64,000 nucleotides of DNA from Actinomadura harenae (GTDB lineage: Bacteria > Actinomycetota > Actinomycetes > Streptosporangiales > Streptosporangiaceae): contig NZ_RFFG01000043.1 of NCBI RefSeq assembly GCF_003696215.1, positions 1-64,000 on the forward strand. Reading direction: 5' to 3'. Both the position numbers and the translations under genes were made by a program. The notes beneath the pieces are model-generated. The model made no database searches and was not told the origin of the DNA. It saw nothing but the letters and a program-made list of their open reading frames with translations. Position 1 is the first letter of the stretch. Each line of letters begins with the position of its first letter. Positions 57,913 through 64,000 of this stretch are shown here, one piece after another.

Positions 57913-58767
57913 GTGATCGAGGCTCGTGACTCAGGCTCATCCCCGGGACCGACCCCGCCCGGGTCCCCGTCCGGCACCGACACCGGACAGCGGGATTTCT
58001 GGCCGGCGGATTCCGGTGGCGACGGCGACGGCAAGGGATCGAAGGGGCCGAACCCCAAGCTGCTCATCGGCGGCGCGATCGTGCTGGTCGTCGTGGTCGC
58101 GGCGGTCGCCGTCGTGGCGATGATGGCGTCCGGCGGGGGCAAGAAGTCCGGCGGGGCGGCGAAGCAGGGCGCGCAGCTGCTGCCGACCGCGTTCACCCCG
58201 TGGGCGCCCGAGAAGGAGATGGGCAAGATCTCCGACCGGCAGCGCGACGGGCGGCCGATCACCGAGGGCGAGGTCTTCCCGCCGGACGTCAAGACGGTGG
58301 CGTACAAGAAGTACTCGTTCACGCTCGCGGGGACGAGCCTGGCGTCCGACTGCAAGGACGCGACCTGGGGCCAGCGGCTCCAGGCCGACCTGGCGGCGCA
58401 CCAGTGCACGCAGGTCGCGCGCGGCGCGTACGTGAGCCAGGACAAGCAGCACGTCGGCCAGTTCGCGGTGCTGAACATGGCGAACCAGGACGGCGCGCAG
58501 CAGATCGTCCGCGACCTCGACCCGGCGACCAACGCGGGCTTCGTCCGCGCGCTCGACCCGGACGGCGCGGTCGCGTTCCACAGCGGCTTCAGCGCCGCGT
58601 ACGCGCACACCTACGGCCACTTCGTGATCCTGTCGTGGGTCCAGCGGGCCGGGGGCGCGCAGCCCGCGAACCTCTCCGAGCTCGTCGACCTCAGCCTCGC
58701 GGTGGAGAAGCCCGCCGACTTCGTCTGGGGACGCCTGGAGATGGCCGGGGACAACTCGAAGCAATGA
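57913..58767 (+). CDS. Membrane-anchored extracytoplasmic protein, first of a paralogous pair
   Basis: The 284-residue protein has a Gly/Ser/Pro/Asp-rich N-terminus, one membrane helix (about 55-75) and an outside domain with TEGEVFPPDVKTVAYKKYSFTLAGTSLASDCKDATWG and LAAHQCTQVARGAYVS. Two Cys residues in that domain are shared with the next gene and could form a disulphide. No family is recognised. GTG 57913 has TAGGCT 8 nt upstream. It overlaps the next gene (ATGA). Confidence 0.6.
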   Translation: MIEARDSGSSPGPTPPGSPSGTDTGQRDFWPADSGGDGDGKGSKGPNPKLLIGGAIVLVVVVAAVAVVAMMASGGGKKSGGAAKQGAQLLPTAFTPWAPEKEMGKISDRQRDGRPITEGEVFPPDVKTVAYKKYSFTLAGTSLASDCKDATWGQRLQADLAAHQCTQVARGAYVSQDKQHVGQFAVLNMANQDGAQQIVRDLDPATNAGFVRALDPDGAVAFHSGFSAAYAHTYGHFVILSWVQRAGGAQPANLSELVDLSLAVEKPADFVWGRLEMAGDNSKQ

Positions 58768-59888
58768 GCCGTCCCACCACCCGGCCCCGGCGACCGTCCC
58801 GGGGACGCCCGCCGCGCGGAGACCGTCCGCGCGGCGGTTCCGGCCGTCCGGCCACCGCCGGCGACGCCGCCCCGGGGGACGCCGCGTACGACGGCCGGTC
58901 CCAGTCCGGGTACGACGCCCAGGACCAGAACGCCTACGACGCTCGGGCGCAGGCCGCGCACGACGGTCACGGTCAGGGCGGGTACCGCGACGGTCAGGGT
59001 CAAGGCGGGTACGACGCTCACGGTCAGGCCGGGTATGGCGATGGTCAGGGTCCCGGTGGATACGACGCTCAGGCGCAGGGTGGCAGGCCCGGCGCGCGGA
59101 CGCAGGGGAAACGGCCGCAGGCGAAGCGCGGGCCGAGTGCCCGGACCTACTTCGGCTGGGCCGTGGGCCTCGTGGTGCTGCTGGTGGTCGGTGTCGGGGC
59201 GCTGGTCGTCGGGACGCACGACTCCCGTGCGAAGCCCGGCGCCGATGACGGCGGCGGGGCGTCCCTCGGGGCGACGGCGCCGACCGGCGCGACGCCCTCG
59301 ACGTACTCGAGCTCGCCGTCCGGCCGGGCGTACACGGGGATCGAGAAGCGGTCGGCGGACGCCGCGCCGCTGACCACGGGCGAGGCGTTCCCGCCGGACG
59401 CGTCGACGGTCCAGGTGTCCCGGAAGGCGCGGCTGACGCTGAAGGGCAAGGAGCTCGGCTCGTCCTGCCCGGCGGCGGTGTGGGGGGCCGCGACCGCCAA
59501 GGCGGTGTGGCGCGCGGGTTGCACGCAGGTCGCGCGCACGTTGTACGCGGACACGGCACACGGTTACGCCCTGTCGGTGACGGTCTTCAACCTCGCGGAC
59601 GTGTCGTCGGCGAACACCCTGGTGGACGCGTTGGGCCAGGGCAGCGGCGGCGGGTTCGTCCGTCCGCTGGGCTCGGGCTCCGGCGGCGCGCTCGGCGCGT
59701 TCGGGCAGAACGGCTACGGCGCGGCGCGCGGCGTGGCGATGGGCCACTTCGCGGTGGTGGCGTGGGCGCAGCGGCTCTCCGGTTCGGGGGACGCGGCGAG
59801 CGCCGCCAAGGACGAGACGCTCCTGTCGATCCTCATCGAGGGGCAGAAGGCGCCGGCCGTCTTGGACCGGGCCGCGCGCACCCCCTGA
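58764..59888 (+). CDS. Membrane-anchored extracytoplasmic protein, second paralogue with a repeat-rich head
   Basis: The 374-residue protein repeats the plan of its neighbour: membrane helix at about 130-153, then an outside domain with TTGEAFPPDASTVQVSRKARLTLKGKELGSSCPAAVWG and WRAGCTQVARTLYAD, matching the neighbour's block. The cytoplasmic head (about 40-110) carries GGYDAHGQAGYGDGQ-like repeats rich in Gly, Tyr, Asp and Gln, a likely disordered region. ATG 58764 overlaps the preceding stop. Function is unknown. Confidence 0.6.
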   Translation: MSRPTTRPRRPSRGRPPRGDRPRGGSGRPATAGDAAPGDAAYDGRSQSGYDAQDQNAYDARAQAAHDGHGQGGYRDGQGQGGYDAHGQAGYGDGQGPGGYDAQAQGGRPGARTQGKRPQAKRGPSARTYFGWAVGLVVLLVVGVGALVVGTHDSRAKPGADDGGGASLGATAPTGATPSTYSSSPSGRAYTGIEKRSADAAPLTTGEAFPPDASTVQVSRKARLTLKGKELGSSCPAAVWGAATAKAVWRAGCTQVARTLYADTAHGYALSVTVFNLADVSSANTLVDALGQGSGGGFVRPLGSGSGGALGAFGQNGYGAARGVAMGHFAVVAWAQRLSGSGDAASAAKDETLLSILIEGQKAPAVLDRAARTP

Positions 59889-59961
59889 CGCCGCCCGCCG
59901 AGGCGGCCCGCCGCCCCCGGAACGCGGCCCCCGGTGGCCCCGGCCCGCGGCCGCTCTTTTA

Positions 59962-60005
59962 AACGCCCTGACCCGGTGATGATGATCACCCGAGGTCAGG
60001 GCGTT
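59962..60005. terminator. Strong nested hairpin upstream of gltB
   Basis: A perfect 12-bp outer stem (59962-59973 with 59994-60005) contains a 6-bp inner stem (59975-59980 with 59985-59990). It follows the paralogue gene by 73 nt and should stop its transcript. CTCTTTTAAAC precedes it, so it may work in both directions. Confidence 0.75.
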
Positions 60006-60042
60006 GTCGTGTGGTCATCGACCCCTAGAATGGTCTAAACCA
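60004..60042 (+). promoter_or_regulatory. gltB promoter with a GntR/DasR-like operator
   Basis: TTGTCG (60004-60009) and TAGAAT (60026-60031) are 16 nt apart, giving a start near 60038. The palindrome TGGTCTAAACCA (60031-60042) covers the end of the -10 box and the start point; it differs at one base from the DasR-type core TGGTCTAGACCA. A bound repressor there would block initiation. The 5' leader of about 175 nt before gltB shows no other clear element. Confidence 0.5.
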
Positions 60043-60215
60043 CGCGGAGATCAACGAGATCGACGAAGATCAACAGACCCGGACACGTTTCGCGACTTGG
60101 TCGCATCGGGCATGATTCCGGCAGTGATGTAGTCTCATCGCACCGCAGCAGGGCCAACGCCGTCCCGTGCCTGCACTGACATCAGCCAGTGACACCACGA
60201 CGACGGGAGGGTTTG

Positions 60216-63200
60216 ATGGCTTCTGCTGCCCTCACCCCGGGCCTTCCACAGCACCAGGGCCTCTACGACCCGGCCAACGAGCACGACGCCTGCGGCGTCG
60301 GCATGGTGGCGGATCTGAACGGTCGCAAGAGCCACGACATCGTGAGCAACGCCCTGACCGTCCTGCGCAACCTCGACCACCGCGGCGCCGTCGGCGCCGA
60401 GCCGGACGACGGCGACGGCGTGGGCATCCTCGTCCAGATCCCGGACGCGTTCTTCCGCGACGTCTGCGACTTCGCCCTGCCCGAGGCCGGGTCCTACGCG
60501 GCGGGCGTCGCGTTCCTGCCGAAGGACGAGGCCGACCGCGCCGCGACGGTCGAGCGCATCGAGACGCTCTGCGTCGAGGAGGGCCTGACCGTCCTCGGCT
60601 GGCGCGAGCTGCCGCACGACGCGTCCCACTGCGGACCGGCCGCGCGCCGGGTCATGCCGCACTTCGCGCAGCTGTTCCTGACGGCCGCCGCGCACGGCCC
60701 GCACGCGGGCAAGGCCGGTCTCGAGCTGGACCGCGTCGTGTTCTGCATGCGCGAGCGCGCCGAGCAGGACACCACCGCCTACTTCCCGAGCCTGTCCTCC
60801 CGGACGATCGTCTACAAGGGCATGCTCACCACGCCGCAGCTCGAGCCGTTCTTCCCCGACCTGTCGGACGAGCGGTTCACCTCGGGCATCGCGCTGGTCC
60901 ACAGCCGGTTCTCGACCAACACGTTCCCGGCGTGGGAGCTGGCGCACCCGTACCGGTTCATCGCGCACAACGGCGAGATCAACACCGTCCGCGGGAACCG
61001 GAACTGGATGCGCGCCCGCGAGGCGCTGCTGAAGTCCGACCTGCTCCCGGGCGACCTGTCCCGGATCTTCCCGGTGATCGACATCGAGGCGTCCGACACG
61101 GCGTCGTTCGACGAGTGCCTGGAGCTGCTGCACCTCAGCGGGCGCAGCCTGCCGCACGCGGTGCTGATGATGATCCCGGAGGCGTGGGAGAACCACACCG
61201 AGATGGACCCGGCGCGCCGCGCCTTCTACGAGTTCCACTCCACCCTGATGGAGGCGTGGGACGGCCCGGCGTCGGTGACGTTCACCGACGGCACGGTCGT
61301 CGGCGCCGTCCTGGACCGCAACGGGCTGCGCCCCGGACGGTACTGGGTGACCGACGAGGGCTTCGTGGTGCTGGCGTCCGAGGCCGGGGTGCTGGACATC
61401 CCGTCCGACCGGGTCGTCCGGAAGGGACGGCTCCAGCCCGGCAAGATCTTCCTGGTCGACACCGAGGCCGGGCGCATCATCGAGGACGACGAGGTCAAGG
61501 CCGAGCTCGCCGCGCAGCACCCGTACGGGGAGTGGCTGCACGAGGGCCTGGTCCGGTTCGAGGAGCTGCCGCGCCGCGAGCGCGAGATCCCGACGCACGA
61601 GACGCTCGTCAAGCGGCAGCAGACGTTCGGCTACTCCAACGAGGAGCTGAAGGTCATCCTGTCGCCGATGGCCCGGACCGGCGCCGAGCCGATCGGGTCC
61701 ATGGGCACCGACACCCCGATCGCGGTGCTGTCGGAGCGCCCGCGGCTGCTGTTCGACTACTTCAAGCAGCTGTTCGCGCAGGTCACCAACCCGCCGCTGG
61801 ACGCCATCCGCGAGGAGCTGGTGACCAGCCTGCAGTCCACCCTCGGCCCCGAGGGCAACCTGCTGGAGCCCGGCCCGGACTCGTGCCGCCGGCTGGTGCT
61901 GCCGACCCCGATCCTGGACAACGACGAACTGTCCAAGATCATCCACATCGACGACGAGGGGTCGCTGCCGCACCTGCAGGCCCACGTCGTCCACGGCCTC
62001 TACGACGTGCACGGCGGCGGCGAGGCGCTGCGGGCCCGGCTCGCGGAGATCTGCGCCGAGGTGTCCCGGGCGATCCGGGGCGGCGCGCGGATCATCGTGC
62101 TGTCCGACCGGGGCAGCGACTCGGGCCGCGCGGCCATCCCGTCGCTGCTGCTCACCGGCGCCGTCCACCACCACCTGATCCGGGAGCGGACCCGCACCCG
62201 GGTCGGCCTGGTGATCGAGACCGCCGAGGCCCGCGAGTGCCACCACATGGCGCTGCTCATCGGGTACGGCGCGTCCGCGGTGAACCCCTACCTCGCGCAG
62301 GAGACCGTCGAGGACCTGGTCCGCACCGGCGTCCTCGCCGGCGTGGACGAGACCAAGGCCGTCCGGAACCTGGTGAAGGCGTACGGCAAGGGCGTCCTGA
62401 AGGTCATGTCGAAGATGGGCGTGTCCACGGTCGCGTCCTACACCGGCGCGCAGATCTTCGAGGCGGTCGGGCTCGGCGCCGAGGTCGTGGACCACGCGTT
62501 CACCGGCACCACGTCCAAGCTCGGCGGTGTCGGGTTCGACGTCCTGGCCGACGAGGTCGCGCGGCGGCACGCCCGCGCCTACCCGGCGGGTGGCAACGAG
62601 CCCGCGCACCGCACCCTCGAGGTCGGCGGGGAGTACCAGTGGCGGCGCGAGGGCGAGCCGCACCTGTTCGACCCCGAGACCGTGTTCAAGCTCCAGCACG
62701 CCACCCGCACCCGCCGCTACGAGATCTTCAAGGAGTACACCTCCCGGATCGACGAGCAGGCCGGGCGGCTGATGACGCTCCGCGGACTGTTCCGGTTCAG
62801 GGACGGCGAGCGCCCGCCGGTGCCGATCGACGAGGTCGAGCCCGTGTCGGAGATCGTCAAGCGGTTCTCCACCGGCGCGATGTCCTACGGGTCGATCTCC
62901 GCCGAGGCGCACGAGACCCTCGCGATCGCCATGAACCGGCTCGGCGGCAAGTCCAACACCGGCGAGGGCGGCGAGGACCCCGGGCGGTTCGTCCCGGACG
63001 CCAACGGCGACCTGCGGCGCAGCGCCATCAAGCAGGTCGCGTCCGGACGGTTCGGCGTGACCAGCGAGTACCTGGCGAACGCCGACGACATCCAGATCAA
63101 GATGGCGCAGGGCGCCAAGCCCGGCGAGGGCGGCCAGCTGCCCGGCCACAAGGTCTACCCGTGGATCGCCAAGACCCGGCACTCCACCCCGGGCGTCGGC

Positions 63201-64000
63201 CTCATCTCGCCGCCGCCGCACCACGACATCTACTCGATCGAGGACCTCGCCCAGCTCATCCACGACCTGAAGAACGCCAACCCGGCCGCCCGGGTGCACG
63301 TGAAGCTGGTCGCGGAGGTCGGCGTCGGGACGGTCGCCGCGGGCGTGTCCAAGGCCCACGCGGACGTCGTCCTCATCTCCGGCCACGACGGCGGCACCGG
63401 CGCGTCCCCGCTCACCTCGCTCAAGCACGCCGGCGCGCCCTGGGAGCTCGGCCTCGCCGAGACCCAGCAGACGCTGCTGCTGAACGGGCTGCGCGACCGC
63501 ATCGTCGTCCAGGCCGACGGCCAGCTCAAGACCGGCCGCGACGTCATCGTCGCCGCGCTCCTCGGCGCCGAGGAGTTCGGCTTCGCGACCGCGCCGCTCG
63601 TGGTGTCCGGCTGCGTCATGATGCGCGTCTGCCACCTCGACACCTGCCCGGTCGGCGTCGCCACCCAGAACCCCGTCCTGCGGCAGCGGTTCACCGGCCG
63701 GCCCGAGTTCGTCGTCACCTTCTTCGAGTTCATCGCCGAGGAGGTCCGCGAGCACCTCGCCGCGCTCGGCTTCCGCACGCTGGACGAGGCCGTCGGGCAC
63801 GTCGAGATGATCGACACCAGGGACGCCGTCGCGCACTGGAAGGCGTCCGGGCTGGACCTGGCGCCGATCCTGCACGCCCCCGAGGTACCGGACGGCGCGT
63901 CCCTGCGCCGCACCACCACCCAGGACCACGGGCTCGACAAGGCCCTGGACAACACGCTGATCCAGCTCGCCGAGGGCGCGATCGCCTACGGCGACAAGGT
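60216..64000 (+). CDS. gltB: Glutamate synthase large subunit (cut by the window edge)
   Basis: At least 1261 codons of an expected 1500 or so are present. The enzyme makes two glutamates from glutamine and 2-oxoglutarate. The processed N-terminal Cys is at 26 (HDACGVG), so a 25-residue propeptide is removed. The glutaminase domain has NLDHRGAVGAEPDDGDG and HSRFSTNTFPAWELAHPYRFIAHNGEINT. The synthase domain has STGAMSYGSISAEAHETLAIAMNRLGGKSNTGEGGEDP, GGQLPGHKV, ISGHDGGTGASPLTS and the 3Fe-4S Cys cluster in GCVMMRVCHLDTCPVGVAT. ATG 60216 follows GGGAGG. gltD is expected beyond the edge. Confidence 0.97.
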   Translation, partial: MASAALTPGLPQHQGLYDPANEHDACGVGMVADLNGRKSHDIVSNALTVLRNLDHRGAVGAEPDDGDGVGILVQIPDAFFRDVCDFALPEAGSYAAGVAFLPKDEADRAATVERIETLCVEEGLTVLGWRELPHDASHCGPAARRVMPHFAQLFLTAAAHGPHAGKAGLELDRVVFCMRERAEQDTTAYFPSLSSRTIVYKGMLTTPQLEPFFPDLSDERFTSGIALVHSRFSTNTFPAWELAHPYRFIAHNGEINTVRGNRNWMRAREALLKSDLLPGDLSRIFPVIDIEASDTASFDECLELLHLSGRSLPHAVLMMIPEAWENHTEMDPARRAFYEFHSTLMEAWDGPASVTFTDGTVVGAVLDRNGLRPGRYWVTDEGFVVLASEAGVLDIPSDRVVRKGRLQPGKIFLVDTEAGRIIEDDEVKAELAAQHPYGEWLHEGLVRFEELPRREREIPTHETLVKRQQTFGYSNEELKVILSPMARTGAEPIGSMGTDTPIAVLSERPRLLFDYFKQLFAQVTNPPLDAIREELVTSLQSTLGPEGNLLEPGPDSCRRLVLPTPILDNDELSKIIHIDDEGSLPHLQAHVVHGLYDVHGGGEALRARLAEICAEVSRAIRGGARIIVLSDRGSDSGRAAIPSLLLTGAVHHHLIRERTRTRVGLVIETAEARECHHMALLIGYGASAVNPYLAQETVEDLVRTGVLAGVDETKAVRNLVKAYGKGVLKVMSKMGVSTVASYTGAQIFEAVGLGAEVVDHAFTGTTSKLGGVGFDVLADEVARRHARAYPAGGNEPAHRTLEVGGEYQWRREGEPHLFDPETVFKLQHATRTRRYEIFKEYTSRIDEQAGRLMTLRGLFRFRDGERPPVPIDEVEPVSEIVKRFSTGAMSYGSISAEAHETLAIAMNRLGGKSNTGEGGEDPGRFVPDANGDLRRSAIKQVASGRFGVTSEYLANADDIQIKMAQGAKPGEGGQLPGHKVYPWIAKTRHSTPGVGLISPPPHHDIYSIEDLAQLIHDLKNANPAARVHVKLVAEVGVGTVAAGVSKAHADVVLISGHDGGTGASPLTSLKHAGAPWELGLAETQQTLLLNGLRDRIVVQADGQLKTGRDVIVAALLGAEEFGFATAPLVVSGCVMMRVCHLDTCPVGVATQNPVLRQRFTGRPEFVVTFFEFIAEEVREHLAALGFRTLDEAVGHVEMIDTRDAVAHWKASGLDLAPILHAPEVPDGASLRRTTTQDHGLDKALDNTLIQLAEGAIAYGDK

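Noticed and set aside
60097..60135. TTGGTC and TAGTCT considered as the gltB promoter
   Set aside because: The spacing is 27 nt, too long. The TTGTCG/TAGAAT pair further upstream is better.
60135..63929. Minus-strand open frame of more than 1200 codons opposite gltB
   Set aside because: Same artefact. gltB is clear on the plus strand with all family motifs.

Overview
The window is a very GC-rich chromosome segment with GTG/TTG starts, many stop/start overlaps (ATGA, GTGA, TTGA), a long acidic tail on Lgt and the bifunctional HisA/TrpF-type isomerase PriA. This points to a filamentous actinomycete. A CU044_5270-type anti-sigma protein and the gene content suggest Streptosporangiales, perhaps Actinomadura; that is inference. 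No rRNA, tRNA, CRISPR array or intact insertion sequence was seen.

Layout. (1) 0-11.7 kb: chorismate mutase with a structured leader, an AI-2E-family exporter, dnaE, an LLM oxidoreductase, DUF6882 and DUF2567 proteins, a YbaK deacylase with a LON-domain protein, and a PhzF protein. (2) 11.9-18.3 kb: a tightly coupled histidine operon hisD-hisC-hisB-hisH-priA-ridA-hisF-(ATP-grasp). (3) 18.3-24.7 kb: a small divergent biosynthetic cluster. O-methyltransferase, P450 and FAD amine-oxidase-like genes run left, and a cucumopine-synthase-like gene coupled to a stand-alone adenylating enzyme runs right. (4) 24.8-45.4 kb: accessory genes, including a phosphodiester glycosidase, acetyltransferases, an ArsR/SRPBCC operon with paired operators, an acyl-CoA dehydrogenase pair with a CocE hydrolase, two sigma/anti-sigma modules, and a heterodimeric ABC exporter. 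(5) 45.4-47.2 kb: a mostly gene-free stretch that ends in a structured cold-shock leader and cspA. (6) 47.2-53.0 kb: hisI, the Trp-associated membrane protein, an atypical response regulator, DUF2752, trpC, a candidate Trp leader peptide, trpB and trpA. (7) 53.2-64.0 kb: VKOR, two DsbA-like proteins, lgt, a VIT-type transporter, a pair of membrane-anchored paralogues, and gltB, which runs off the right edge.

Regions 1, 2, 6 and 7 look like the conserved actinobacterial dnaE-his-trp-lgt-gltB neighbourhood. Here hisF and hisI are about 30 kb apart and trpE is missing from its usual place after hisI, so regions 3-5 read as an insertion or expansion inside the his/trp block. The most interesting point is that a putative histidine-consuming Pictet-Spengler (cucumopine-synthase-like) cluster sits directly beside the histidine operon.

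Regulatory features read directly from the sequence include about fourteen starts with a TAnnnT box 6-8 nt upstream (probable leaderless transcripts), a near-consensus GntR/DasR-type palindrome on the gltB promoter, twin ArsR-type operators, a 20-bp CGTCTCG/GAGACG palindrome shared by two distant promoters, and many strong hairpins at gene ends. All functional calls rest on reading the sequence and remembered family features; no database was searched.
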